Position numbers and translations under genes: made by a program. From Sulfuracidifex metallicus DSM 6482 = JCM 9184 (GTDB taxonomy: Archaea; Thermoproteota; Thermoprotei_A; Sulfolobales; Sulfolobaceae), in the NCBI GenBank assembly GCA_032834875.1, contig CP135238.1:1712001-1776000 (forward strand): a DNA stretch of 64,000 nucleotides, read 5' to 3'. Below, in pieces: positions 30,608 through 41,632 of the stretch. The notes under the pieces are model-generated. The model searched no databases, was not told the origin of the DNA, and saw nothing but the letters and a program-made list of their open reading frames with translations. Position 1 is the stretch's first letter. Every line of letters starts with the position of its first letter.

Positions 30608-31744
30608 TCATGACTTCACTAATGGAAGCGTCATACATCTAGGACCGCTCCTCTCTCCGCCTTCCTTTATTATCTCGTTACCTTTGAACGTAATTACTTT
30701 TATTCCAGCCTCTTCTGCAAGTTTGTTTGTTATCCTATTGTGTTCATAGGCAACCATCTTGTTCTTGTCAACTACAATGACGTTACTGGCCAGAAGCCAA
30801 TGTTCCCTTTCTTCGTCATAATATTCAGCATTACCTATGTTAACTACTCTCAAATCCTTACTCAAGTAGTCTTTCAAAACATCAGAGAGCTTCCTTTGAT
30901 CTCTAACTGTATCTTTTCCCTTGTACAAGTATACCTTTGCCTTGTCTAGGAGACTCTTATAATATATTATTACGTCCTTTGCTGGAATTCCCATAACAGT
31001 ATCTAGGTGTCCTATCCCCTTATTGGGATGAAGCTCTGGTGTGTCTAACTTGACTAGTATTGCCTCATCGATTTCACCTTCATCTATTAGCTTCGGTACT
31101 GCGTAACTTATTCCAAGTCCGCTACTTCTTGTACCGAAACCCATTAAGAGCCTTCCCTCGATAGGGAAGAAATCACCTCCTTCGAAGAATCCTTTCTTTA
31201 CTTCAAGTACTTTCTCAGGCTTTAGTATCTTCACAAAGAGATCTGGCTCCTTTCTTCTGGATTCCCATCTCATTTTTCCCTTCACATACGTTTTTCCTAT
31301 TACCATCCCAGGGTCCCTTGTGAACATCACGTTTACTAAAGGCTTCATGCAGAACTCCTCATCCTCGGCTATGACTAGCTTTCCTCCCATTTTCTTCGCT
31401 TCTGTTGCAGTGAGTCCAGATATCACCATATCAGCCAATGTATCTTTATCCATGTCCTCTAAGCTCTGTCTAGGAATCTCACATTCACTGTTGATCTGTA
31501 TGAAATCAATTAGATCCTCCTTTGAGAGCTTATTAACCTCTTTTCTTAGATTCACTACCTCTATCCCCAAGGAGGAAAGTTTATCTACAAATACATCATG
31601 TTCGTTTCTTAGCTCAACCAGATCAGGAATTTCGGCGTACTGTAGCTCATAGAGAGTTTTAGGAGTTAACCTTTGCTTCTCCTTTCCTGGGGTAGCAACT
31701 ACCACCCTTCTAAGGGGTGCGTATTCGGCTTTTACGTCTAACAT
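30608..31744 (-). CDS. arcA: Arginine deiminase-like amidinohydrolase
   Basis: A 378-aa protein of the guanidino-modifying superfamily. The ADI motifs are FTRDPGMVIG, GFFEGGDFFP, the catalytic His in GHLDTVMG, and the nucleophile near residue 370 in GPRCMTLPL. The enzyme hydrolyses arginine to citrulline and ammonia. No ornithine carbamoyltransferase or carbamate kinase is in the window. Its length is slightly below the bacterial average of about 405 aa. The ATG is followed by a good N-terminus (APLRRVVVATPGKE). It is divergent from the APC permease at 32070, which could supply substrate. Confidence 0.9.
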   Translation of the reverse strand: MLDVKAEYAPLRRVVVATPGKEKQRLTPKTLYELQYAEIPDLVELRNEHDVFVDKLSSLGIEVVNLRKEVNKLSKEDLIDFIQINSECEIPRQSLEDMDKDTLADMVISGLTATEAKKMGGKLVIAEDEEFCMKPLVNVMFTRDPGMVIGKTYVKGKMRWESRRKEPDLFVKILKPEKVLEVKKGFFEGGDFFPIEGRLLMGFGTRSSGLGISYAVPKLIDEGEIDEAILVKLDTPELHPNKGIGHLDTVMGIPAKDVIIYYKSLLDKAKVYLYKGKDTVRDQRKLSDVLKDYLSKDLRVVNIGNAEYYDEEREHWLLASNVIVVDKNKMVAYEHNRITNKLAEEAGIKVITFKGNEIIKEGGERSGPRCMTLPLVKS

Positions 31745-32069
31745 TGAGTCGTATAAAACTAATTAATTTAAATATGTATTCTCTTGGAAAATTTTAAAAT
31801 ATTTATAACTAAGCTCTACTATCTATCTTAAATCTAAAAAATTTTTTCTCATAATGTGTCTATGATAAAAAGTTTTAATCGATATATCTCTTTTTTTAGA
31901 ATTCTATTTGAATCAATGGGGCATACTTTTGTAAATAAAAAATTTTAACTAGCTCAAGAGATGATTACATCAAATATTGAAAAGTAGTTAATTTTTTGCT
32001 TATACTTTTAGAAGATTTTTTAGAATAATCTTATCAAGACTTATATTGGATAGCTATTTGTCATTCTCT

Positions 32070-33650
32070 ATGGCAAGCAAGAAACAAGGAAAAGGGGCTG
32101 AAAAGGAAGTCCCGAAACAATCTCTCTTTGCAAGGGAATCATCTGGACTCGTTAGGGAGATAAGCTGGATAACTGCCATGTTCATAAGCATGGGTTTCAT
32201 AGCGTTCTATGTACTTCCTATATCCTTTCTCTCTGGTTTATCAGTGTCCCCTAATGGTCTTATAGTGATAGGAGCTTTGTTAAGCTGGGTAGTTCTACTT
32301 CCACACGCTTATCTATGGACTAAGATAAGCGAGAGGTATCAGAGGACCGCTGCTGACTACATATTTGCAAGTAGGGTTCTTCATCCTGCAATAGGAGTAG
32401 GTGTTGGTTTAGTCTTCGGAATATCACAGATGATATTCGACGCTGCAATAGTCTATGACGGTGTAGGTCAACTTCAAACTGGTTTCAGTGCTTTAGATAT
32501 CAACTTTGGAGGTCCATATGGAGGAATAGCTTCCCTTCTTTCCAATCCCTTTGTAGTTCTTACTGTAGGTGCAATTACTTTTACTGGAGTTATCTTAATC
32601 AACATATTCCTACCTAAATATACAAATCACATAATGGGCGCAATTACCGTAATAGCATTGGTCACATTTATTACAGCTGGAGTTCTCATGCATTTTGTAA
32701 CTCCAGCCGACATAACTAAAGCCGGTTACGATTACTCCTCTATCGTTGCCGAAAGCTCAAAGGCTACGCCTCTGTTCAGCAACACCATATTAGCTACAAT
32801 AGGTTTGATGGTTTTCACAGCAAGCTTCTTACCTTTCGTTAACGGTGCTACTTCCGTAGCAGGAGAAATTAGAGGAGGTAGCAAGGCGTTCAGGCTAGGT
32901 GTTTTAGCTGCACTTGTAGTTGCTGGGATTCTTATTACGTTCTTTATAGCGTCTTCAGTGAGTTCTTTACCTCCTAGCTTCTTCATAGGTGCTGGAGTTA
33001 TTTCCAGTTCTTCTCCTCTTCTGAACCCAGTGTTCGATACAGTAGTTTCAGTAAATAACCTTCCTCTAGATCTTTTCCTTGTTATCGGATCGTACTTCTG
33101 GTACCTTGCGATAATGTTTGCAGTAGCTCTATTTGTATCAAGATACTTCATGGCTGTAGCATTTGATAAGGCTTTGCCCACAGTGATCTCCTATGTCAGT
33201 GAGAAATATCACTCTCCTGTAGTGGCTCATCTTATAGATGAGGTAATAACTATAGGTAGTCTCACAGTGATAACTGTTACTCCACTTAGCACAGCTTTCT
33301 TCTACGGCATGGATACTGCAGATGCAATGGCATTACTCTTCGGTTTCATCGTCACCATAATAGCTTCTATAGTTGCCTCAGTTCTAGCTAATGGGATGGA
33401 GCTCAAAGGTCCTCGTCCTGTAATATTAGGTGTATCAATTGCGGACTTAATAGTAATGTCAATCTATGCCTACTATTGGTTCGGAAATTCCTCCACATAT
33501 TTAGGTATAACAATGAACGCTGAAACTTGGGGTATAGTTGCATCGCCTTTCATAGCTGGAATAGTAATTTACTTTGTGATGAGGTGGTATAGACTCAGAA
33601 AAGAAGGTATTGACATAAGGAATTCGTTCAGGGAAATACCTCCTGAATGA
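32070..33650 (+). CDS. APC-superfamily permease (paralogue of the 12.6-kb gene)
   Basis: The ATG at 32070 is preferred; a TTG eight codons upstream (32046) is possible. About 526 aa with 12-14 hydrophobic helices. The start (SLFARESSGLVREISW) and end (NSFREIPPE) match the permease at 12557, placing both in the same archaeal APC subgroup. Helix 1 motif details (ITAMFISMGFIAFYVLP) diverge from the classic GxG of APC. Divergent from arginine deiminase across 325 nt, it may carry arginine or another amino acid; this is inference. No frameshift is seen. Confidence 0.88.
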   Translation: MASKKQGKGAEKEVPKQSLFARESSGLVREISWITAMFISMGFIAFYVLPISFLSGLSVSPNGLIVIGALLSWVVLLPHAYLWTKISERYQRTAADYIFASRVLHPAIGVGVGLVFGISQMIFDAAIVYDGVGQLQTGFSALDINFGGPYGGIASLLSNPFVVLTVGAITFTGVILINIFLPKYTNHIMGAITVIALVTFITAGVLMHFVTPADITKAGYDYSSIVAESSKATPLFSNTILATIGLMVFTASFLPFVNGATSVAGEIRGGSKAFRLGVLAALVVAGILITFFIASSVSSLPPSFFIGAGVISSSSPLLNPVFDTVVSVNNLPLDLFLVIGSYFWYLAIMFAVALFVSRYFMAVAFDKALPTVISYVSEKYHSPVVAHLIDEVITIGSLTVITVTPLSTAFFYGMDTADAMALLFGFIVTIIASIVASVLANGMELKGPRPVILGVSIADLIVMSIYAYYWFGNSSTYLGITMNAETWGIVASPFIAGIVIYFVMRWYRLRKEGIDIRNSFREIPPE

Positions 33651-33740
33651 GGTATAAACTACTCGATATTTAAACGTCAAAATCATTTAAATAATTATTT
33701 TTTAGTTGTAGTGAGTATAATGGAGAAAGTCTTTCTCTTT

Positions 33741-34961
33741 CTACTCATTCATCCTTCTAGTTCTAAAGTAGAAGAATAACATGAGCGGAGCTGAAGTTCC
33801 TATCACTATGGAAACCGAAGCAGAGATCCCGAAGTACTCTATTACATACCCAGCTACTAAGATGGCTGTGAAGAACCTCATCAAGTACTCCCTGAGAGAG
33901 AGGATAGAGGTAGTGTAGCCCTCTATCTCTGGAGGGACTGTAGAGTAATCTGTTATACCTATATAGTACATGAGAATTAGTAGAGCGTAACCTGTCAATG
34001 CAAGCCCTAGAAAGAAGAGGAAGGTCGGAAGACGAAACAGAGAAATCAGGAGGATTGTGACGTAAAGAGAAAGGGAAAACAAGGAGAGAAGGAAGAACTT
34101 GTACACCTTATTGATCTTAGCTACAATACGCCTCGACGTCAGGATTGCTGCGATATATGGAAAAACGATTATCAGGTGATAAATAGAATATAACTGATAT
34201 AGATCAGGAGAGTTGGCAAAGAGTCCATAGAAATACATGGATTGTTCCCCAGCTAAGAGCAAGACTGTGACCCCTACGAATACGACATAGAAGAATTTCC
34301 TGTTACACCTCAGTAGCTTAACGAACTTGGATAAGGCTTCCCTAGTTACGTTAAGTCCAGATTCCTTGATTCTTTCCCCTACTGAGAAGTTGAGGGTGAA
34401 GTAATGTGATAAAGCGTAATACAATCCTCCTAACATGAAGAACCCTGAAAGGATAACCTTTCCGTACAGGCTAGTCAGGTAAGAAAATACTGATATGAGA
34501 ACAATAGAGAGTATCATCCTCCCGTTGTTTAGCTGATTCAGTGTTATGTACTCCTGTTCGTCAAGCTTACCCTTATATATCAAGTAAATGAATGTGGTCT
34601 CGTAAGTCCCTGCTAAATATGAACCTAAGAGACATGCAAGTATGAGGACAAATGTAAGCGATGAAACCCTAGTAAATAGGAGAATCCCTATAAGGAGATA
34701 TAATGACGAGGTAATAAATATTAGTAAGGCTCTCGCCCTTCTCACGTTTTTGATATGGTCTACTACGAATGAGAGCGAGTTTGAGAGAAGGCTTAGGTTA
34801 CCTAAGAATGTGAGGAAAATTGAAGCTATAAACACGTTCCTGTCTATCACATTAGTCTGAAAGAGGAAAGGCTCGATTAAGGAGATTCCAGTGAAAAGGA
34901 TAGGGAAGTAATTTGCAGTTAGTACTGCCTTCACTTCTTCATGACTCATGAGCCTCTTCAC
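33741..34961 (-). CDS. MFS-like multi-pass membrane protein next to a radical-SAM remnant
   Basis: A 406-aa polytopic protein with about 12 hydrophobic segments and short charged loops, giving a major-facilitator-like hydropathy pattern. No strong MFS signature is readable, so the family is only probable. The start is GTG at 34961, or ATG at 34949. It begins 5 nt after the stop of the SPASM fragment. Export proteins are common partners of radical-SAM peptide maturases, so this was probably the transporter of a small RiPP-like cluster that has since decayed. No precursor peptide gene was recognised nearby. Confidence 0.75.
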   Translation of the reverse strand: MKRLMSHEEVKAVLTANYFPILFTGISLIEPFLFQTNVIDRNVFIASIFLTFLGNLSLLSNSLSFVVDHIKNVRRARALLIFITSSLYLLIGILLFTRVSSLTFVLILACLLGSYLAGTYETTFIYLIYKGKLDEQEYITLNQLNNGRMILSIVLISVFSYLTSLYGKVILSGFFMLGGLYYALSHYFTLNFSVGERIKESGLNVTREALSKFVKLLRCNRKFFYVVFVGVTVLLLAGEQSMYFYGLFANSPDLYQLYSIYHLIIVFPYIAAILTSRRIVAKINKVYKFFLLSLFSLSLYVTILLISLFRLPTFLFFLGLALTGYALLILMYYIGITDYSTVPPEIEGYTTSILSLREYLMRFFTAILVAGYVIEYFGISASVSIVIGTSAPLMLFFYFRTRRMNE

Positions 34962-34966
34962 GTTCT

Positions 34967-35440
34967 CTAGCGTCTTCTCTCACCGTAGAGCGGATATGAT
35001 AATATGTTGGGATCACCGTTATAAATACCTCGTATCCACCATTTGTACTTCTCCTCGTTGATTTCTAAGGTACCGTCTCTCCTTATTTTCCCTATAATCC
35101 CACGGTCGCTGTATAAGTCCACAGTACACTTCGCTAGGGAGCCGTCTGGCTTCACCACGAAGCTTCTCGGGTTTGACGCATAACACACTGAACCTCTTCC
35201 ATATGCTTTCTCTACCCTGAATCCCATAGATTCAGCAACTTCCATCATACCTATCTGGTCAGCTAAAAACTGTTTCATGTCACGGTATTCTATATCTCCA
35301 TTGTCCTTGTCTAGAAGGGAAGACACACCCCTTATATATAGAGAACCTATGGTCTTTACCTATATCGTTATGTAATCTTTCCAACAGCTTCCTCACAGAG
35401 TCCTTGTTGTACCTATTTAATATTTCTTGAATAGGCAATA
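34967..35440 (-). pseudogene. Truncated radical-SAM/SPASM maturase
   Basis: The open part (34967-35326, 119 aa) is a SPASM-type auxiliary Fe-S domain: GSVCYASNPRSFVVKPDG, then AKCTVDLYSDRGIIG and YKWWIRG. Upstream, in another frame to about 35440, the DNA encodes ILNRYNKDSVRKLLERLHND and GKDHRFSIY, the linker seen before the SPASM domain in such maturases. The N-terminal CxxxCxxC radical-SAM core is gone; the sequence runs directly into a vapC fragment. So the gene has lost its catalytic half and has a frameshift near 35330-35340. Confidence 0.75.
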
Positions 35441-35601
35441 TTCATATTACGTAAAACATAGTATATCTCATAAATAGCTTCTCTGCTAGCTATTACGCTT
35501 AGCTCACCCTTAGCAATCTTAGAGAGAAGCTTTTCCGATACATCTTTTAGCTTGTCTTCAGTCTTAAGATGAGCTAAAAGAACATCGCTTTCAATCAGCA
35601 T
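35413..35601 (-). pseudogene. vapC: Truncated VapC (PIN-domain toxin)
   Basis: A 62-aa frame with the start of a PIN ribonuclease: MLIESDVLLAHLKTEDKL (first acidic residue) and SVIASREAIYEIYYVLRNM (second acidic residue). Intact VapC proteins are about 130 aa; the second half with the remaining acidic residues is missing, replaced by radical-SAM-derived sequence. The ATG overlaps the 3' end of the vapB remnant, as in functional pairs. It should be inactive. Confidence 0.7.
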
Positions 35602-35810
35602 TTTGCCTCCTCTTATACCTACTCACGGCATCTTTCTCAGCATCTCTTTCGGCTAGTTCCTTCAGATCCTTTACATCCAGCTCCGTCTTTAGGAATTGAT
35701 ATCCCCACGAAGAAGGATCCCGAATCAATAATTATTACAGAGCTGGCTTTAGCAAGGTTCTTAGGTAACTTTATCCTCCCTCTATTATCGACCTTTACTA
35801 CGTATCCCAT
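35591..35810 (-). pseudogene. vapB: Frameshifted VapB antitoxin (AbrB/SpoVT type)
   Basis: From the ATG at 35810 the frame reads MGYVVKVDNRGRIKLPKNL, a SpoVT/AbrB swapped-hairpin DNA-binding start. After ISIPK the frame changes. The continuation ELDVKDLKELAERDAEKDA, then SRYKRRQNAD to the stop at 35591, is the charged C-terminal helix that grips VapC. A single indel near the IPK codons separates the two halves. With the truncated vapC this is a dead toxin-antitoxin locus. Confidence 0.7.
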
Positions 35811-35865
35811 GTTATCATAATTATTCCCACTACAAATAAATTTTCCCCATATAAATGTTCATTAC

Positions 35866-37142
<1,277 letters not shown>

Positions 37143-37188
37143 CTCGAAAGCCTTAAACTCGTTTTAAAGTTTATAGGATGGAACTCAT

Positions 37189-37415
37189 ATGTTCTTAATA
37201 AGCGACGTGGTTTCTTCAGATAACTCGCCTCTGCATGACGTTCTAGCCTTGTTGCTCATAAGGAGCTCCAAGTTCCTTACGGCGTCGAAGAACTCGAAAT
37301 TAAAGGCTTAATAATAAGCCTACAAGTTCCTCAAGGTGTCCTCAGAGAGAGCATCGAAAATAACGTATCAAGACTAAAGGATCTCGACTGTAACATTGAA
37401 TTCCCTGCTTCTTAG
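37189..37415 (+). pseudogene. Unidentified decayed coding remnant
   Basis: Two overlapping plus-strand frames look protein-like: one from ATG 37189 (MFLISDVVSSDNSPLHDVLA) and another, from about 37239 to the stop at 37415, reading VPYGVEELEIKGLI then VPQGVLRESIENNVSRLKDL. They may be one gene split by an indel. I do not recognise the family. It lies between the right end of TnpB copy 2 and the 3' end of the broken csx1. Confidence 0.35.
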
Positions 37416-37472
37416 AATTCATCTAATGGCTTCACTTATTTTTACTTTCATTTCCAGCTTCCCTTCCCTTTT

Positions 37473-38604
37473 CTATTCATTCATTATTTCCAATTCATAA
37501 TTCTCCAGTTTTTTACTCTCTTCCTCCAGACTTCTTATCTTGATCTGGTTTTCTTTACTTATGGACAATTTACCGTCCTGGCTTACATTCACCTTTAAAT
37601 CTATGGATAATCCACCATGCATCAGCATGTTTCTATATTTCAGGACTTCGCTGTGTTTCGAATTGAAATAAGTCGTCACAAAATCATTGCATTCTTTATA
37701 ATTGTCATCTTCAGCGTCAAATGTTCCGCCTCCTTTCAATTTCATGCAGAAGGCTACCGGTAGTTCTCTAGCTAGGGAGAATGCCTTATCGTACATCGAT
37801 GCGTCTATGTAAAGGTTCAGCAATTTCATAAGTGAAGTGATGTCGTCTTCCATGTTTGATGTTATTCTCTCCACTTTGAATGTGGAGTAGAAGTTCGATA
37901 GGACTATCTCTCTGACGTCAAGCGTCTGATGTTTGTACCATTCGCTGAAGAAAGACCTCAACATATCGACGTGTTGTTTTATACTTTCAATGTTTTCATT
38001 TACGTCCTCAATGTCACGCAGGGCGTTGACCGAAAATCCGTTCCTTATGTCGCGAAGAAGGTTAATCACCTTATTAGGATCTGCGCCCTTTATATTCTTT
38101 ATAACCTCGACTTCATCCCCATTGAATGTGTTGGGGTTCAATCCTTTCAAGCTGGAACTATAGTCTTTGAAGTACCTTTCATCTAATTTCTCTATCGAGG
38201 AAGATATCATGAGGGAGTCCTTAGTAGCCTCCACCACTTCGGTGAGGTCTAACACTCTTCCTGTGTACCGGGGTTCCCTATGACCGGAGCAGAGAAGAAT
38301 CTGGAGTTAAAGAGAGAACCTACGCTTAAAGTGATTGACACTAATACGTTCGTACCGTGAGTTATATCGACGAGGAACTCATCGCAACCGTTAGACTCCA
38401 ATTCCTTTAAAACTGAGTAAATAACGTTGAACACGAATGTTGGATTACCCTCCCTCTTATAGGGTCTTTTAATGATTCTACTGTCGTTGTTAACCACTAC
38501 ATTACCGTCACGACTTATTATAGCCGAACCAATGTCTACGTTAGGGATTATATCTAACTTGCATCTTTTGTATGAAACTCTTTTGATCCTCCCTGTTCGT
38601 CTTT
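37473..38604 (-). pseudogene. csx1: Broken csx1 (CARF-HEPN)
   Basis: Two frames make up a Csx1-like protein. The upstream one (38604 to 38249) lacks a start but encodes CKLDIIPNVDIGSAIISRDG and the CARF-type motif FLVDITHGTNVLVS. The second (38255-37473, 260 aa) begins LDLTEVVEATKDSL and holds the HEPN RNase motif KYRNMLMHGG (R-x4-H) near its C-terminus. The frames overlap at 38249-38255, and the first 50 or so CARF residues are absent. Csx1 degrades RNA when cyclic oligoadenylate binds CARF; this copy should be inactive, although the HEPN half is intact. A working relative lies at 39916. Confidence 0.78.
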
Positions 38605-38783
38605 ATGTAATTGGCTCTGTAAATCTTAGACCCTTCTTTTCAATAAGTCTCTTTCGTAATGTGATGAATCTATAAAAAGAGTTTGGTAAAAACGAGGGAC
38701 GCAAACGAAAGGAACTTGTCAAGAGTACCATTAAAAGGAACATGTTTATTCGAAAACCTTTTTTTAGAGAATTAAAAGTTACA

Positions 38784-39599
38784 ATGGTGATTTACAAGTA
38801 TTTGTTTAACGTGAGGGTAAACCACGACGTGGTTATACCTCCTTTCTCGTCAAAGGTCTCCAGGACACTCCTCACCTTGGTTTCACCCCTATACAAGGAA
38901 ATGATAGAGAGCAAATCGCCCTTGAAGCCTTTCCGAGTCACCGTGCTCAAAGACTCGGGAGTCTCGGTGATGGGAGGAACGCTAAGCAAGGATAAGATTT
39001 ATAGTTTCAGTTTCACTACTCTCAAGGAGGACTTCTCGATTCTTCAAAACCCTTCCCTGAAGACCGAGTTGTGGGGGACTGAGTTCCAGATGGAACTCTC
39101 CCGTGTAGAAGCAGTCTCGTCGTTAGAACCGTCGGATAAGAAGTTCTTTCACGTGAAGTTCAAGACTCCTACCCTACTTCAACCTCCCAGACCGATGAAA
39201 GCTAAGAGTAACCGCTTCGTCCTTTTCCCTTACTCTCCGTTCCTGGTCAAGTCATTGCACGCCCACTGGAACAAGTACATGAAACCTATAAAGGTAGGAT
39301 CCTACTTGAGGGTCCTCTATTCCCTGAGGGAGATTAACTACAGTGTATCCCCCATCTCGGCACAATACGGGTCTAATAAGATTAGAGGTTTCACGGGCTG
39401 GGCAACTTTCGAACTTAAGGCCAGGAGAGGGACCAACGTTAGGAACGGGGTAGATATTCTCCTGCAGTACGCTAACTACGTGGGAGTGGGGAAGAGCAGA
39501 TCCATAGGTTTCGGCGAGGTAGAGGTCACCCCCCAAGAACATCCTTACAAGCCTAAGGAAGGGCAGGGAGTAGAGAACGGTAAGAGGGCAGGGATTTAG
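38784..39599 (+). CDS. cas6: Cas6 CRISPR RNA endoribonuclease
   Basis: About 271 aa with a double RAMP fold. The C-terminal signature IRGFTGWATFELKARRG followed by LLQYANYVGVGKSRSIGFG carries the glycine-rich loop that defines Cas6. The N-terminus MVIYKYLFNVRVNHDVVIPPF matches the usual first strand, so ATG 38784 is preferred over 38742, which would add MFIRKPFFRELKVT. Cas6 cuts pre-crRNA in the repeat, leaving an 8-nt 5' tag that here should read AUUGAAAG. It is the only cas gene of the csm side on the plus strand and probably processes both arrays. Confidence 0.92.
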   Translation: MVIYKYLFNVRVNHDVVIPPFSSKVSRTLLTLVSPLYKEMIESKSPLKPFRVTVLKDSGVSVMGGTLSKDKIYSFSFTTLKEDFSILQNPSLKTELWGTEFQMELSRVEAVSSLEPSDKKFFHVKFKTPTLLQPPRPMKAKSNRFVLFPYSPFLVKSLHAHWNKYMKPIKVGSYLRVLYSLREINYSVSPISAQYGSNKIRGFTGWATFELKARRGTNVRNGVDILLQYANYVGVGKSRSIGFGEVEVTPQEHPYKPKEGQGVENGKRAGI

Positions 39600-39915
39600 A
39601 ATTCTTAGACAGGGAAAAATTGATTTGAACCCGATTATAATTGAACCCAAACTGAACGCATCGATTTAGTGAGATTCTTTTCATAAACGATAAACTTGAG
39701 TAGATTCCTTGCATATTGTTCCTCAGATCCTGAGCAATTCAAGACGAATAAGTAAAAATGGGCAATTTTTAAGGAAGTTATTCTTGGGATCATTTTTAAT
39801 AGTTTCTTCAATCTCGTCTGATTAATACTTGCTTTGGAGTATCAAATAAATGAAATTTAATCTCTCTTTTTCCTGAAAAAGTGTAAGAGCAAGGAGCGTC
39901 TCACATGCTATTCAT
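39600..39915. other. Intergenic between convergent cas6 and csx1
   Basis: No gene seen. Both flanking genes end here; several T-rich stretches could stop transcription from either side. Confidence 0.4.
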
Positions 39916-41166
39916 TTATCTCAATTGTTTCTCTACTTCAGCTAGGCACTCCTGCTCTCCATTATAGTTCATGAGAATTTCCCCTTTCTCCTTCCAAATG
40001 TAAGTGACGTTTTCCTCTAAGCCTCCATGTGCTAGTAGGTTCCTCTTATCTACTAAGCAAGGCTTGGTAACTACATCTCCTCTTATTTTTGCATAGAGCG
40101 TTGGCTGATCTGGGATGTTATTTCCATATTTATCCTGTATCTGATCAACTTCATTCAAAATCATGTATTTCACCGCATCTGATACAGAGTAATTATTAGC
40201 TAGATTTCTTATTTCGCTAATCTTGATGTGTTCATCATTTTCATGAGTTATGCGACTTGCACCCTTCATCAGGGAGTGCAGGTAGCTTACTTCTATTGGC
40301 ATAGTGTCTTCGTACACCACTCCTCCTTGCTCAAAAACTAATTTTATGCTATAATTATTAAAGTCTAGTTTTTCAAATAAGTTTTCTAATTTTTTTAAAC
40401 ACTCATTGATCTCCTTAGCTTTTAGCATTATGTAGGGGAAAACTCCTCCAGACAAGGAGTTAACCAAACTATAGATTAAATCCGGTCTACATAAGTACGT
40501 AGTTCTATTCTTTTCTTTGTTCTTCTGCTTCACTTTCAAAATCTCATTCGTTATCACGTTCCTACTGTCGTTCGATAGGAAAAACGACAACAGGGAAATT
40601 AATGCCTGTCTTACAGTAATTTTTTCAGAGTAAATATTATCTATTGTATAAGGTCCTTTGTTGCCTCTTATTACCGGCTCGGAGTTATATATTTTCAGAG
40701 CGACGTCTTTTACACTTTCTACAATGTAAGTGTAAGTAGCAAGCATGATAGCATCGGTAGCCAATAAAGGCATGTAATTTATTCCGTGAGTTATGTCGAT
40801 GTATATTTCATCGGGTTTACTCTGTTCAAGGATCTTTAAGGAGTTGAAATACACGAAGTCGAAGTACAATGTGTTTCTCCTATCCCTTTGGATGAACTTA
40901 GTGCCGTAGATATTGGGAGCTATCAGCAAGTCGAAATTACTTCCTATTTTATTTGAGACTTTTTGCTTTACTGAGTCTATACAGCACTTTAGATCGTTGC
41001 ATCCTTCGCATAAGCTCAATCCTGCGTAAACTATCACCTTGTCTATTCCTAAGTGATCAGAAATTGCTCTGAAACACGCATTCGTTTCGTATTCTTTATT
41101 ATCAATCTTGTAAGTTACGTCTTGATAATTCGACGGGTCACCTATTGGAGCAAAAAGGATCTTCAT
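39916..41166 (-). CDS. csx1: Csx1 (CARF-HEPN cOA-activated RNase)
   Basis: A 416-aa protein. Residues 1-190 form a CARF domain with LFAPIGDPSNYQDVTYKID at the start and IYIDITHGINYMPLLATDA as the ligand-loop motif. The C-terminal third is HEPN with the RNase motif DKRNLLAHGG (R-x4-H, about residue 376). A CxxC-type cluster (LCEGCNDLKCC) near residue 55 is an unusual insert that could bind zinc. It would be switched on by the cyclic oligoadenylate made by the Cas10 at 42046 and switched off by the Crn1 at 53952. It lies about 470 nt downstream of the csm operon on the same strand, with its own AT-rich promoter region. Confidence 0.92.
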   Translation of the reverse strand: MKILFAPIGDPSNYQDVTYKIDNKEYETNACFRAISDHLGIDKVIVYAGLSLCEGCNDLKCCIDSVKQKVSNKIGSNFDLLIAPNIYGTKFIQRDRRNTLYFDFVYFNSLKILEQSKPDEIYIDITHGINYMPLLATDAIMLATYTYIVESVKDVALKIYNSEPVIRGNKGPYTIDNIYSEKITVRQALISLLSFFLSNDSRNVITNEILKVKQKNKEKNRTTYLCRPDLIYSLVNSLSGGVFPYIMLKAKEINECLKKLENLFEKLDFNNYSIKLVFEQGGVVYEDTMPIEVSYLHSLMKGASRITHENDEHIKISEIRNLANNYSVSDAVKYMILNEVDQIQDKYGNNIPDQPTLYAKIRGDVVTKPCLVDKRNLLAHGGLEENVTYIWKEKGEILMNYNGEQECLAEVEKQLR

Positions 41167-41632
41167 AAAAAGAATATCGAAATTCCTCCCCTAAATAATT
41201 TTGTGTTGCTACTATTTCATGTATCAGTAAATTTTAGTTAAATTTAATTATTAAAAACTCTAAATAATAAACATAAGTCTCCATAATAGAAATTAAGAAA
41301 TGTAAGGCGTATAGGAATAAATGAACTTTTTGATTGAAGCTAAATTATGTTTAGAAAAGACGGAAGGTTTCTGCATAGCCTATTTTCCTCTTTACTTGAG
41401 TAAAAATACACTTTTCTATTACAGTATCGCAAGACTAAACTTAGGTAAATTCTAGAATATAAATTATCACGACTAGAATGATACACTATATATGTATACA
41501 ACAAAATTAATAGAGAAAGATCAGAGTTCGTATGAAAATTCTTCAATAATTAGATAGTCATATATATATAAATAAATAAAAAATATTTTTTTAAAACCAT
41601 TAGGGTTAAAGACCGTCTGCTTCTTGAAGATT
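41167..41632. other. AT-rich intergenic, csx1 promoter region
   Basis: No coding signs. The last 80 bases before csx1 (on the minus strand) are rich in TTTAA and likely hold its promoter. Confidence 0.4.
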
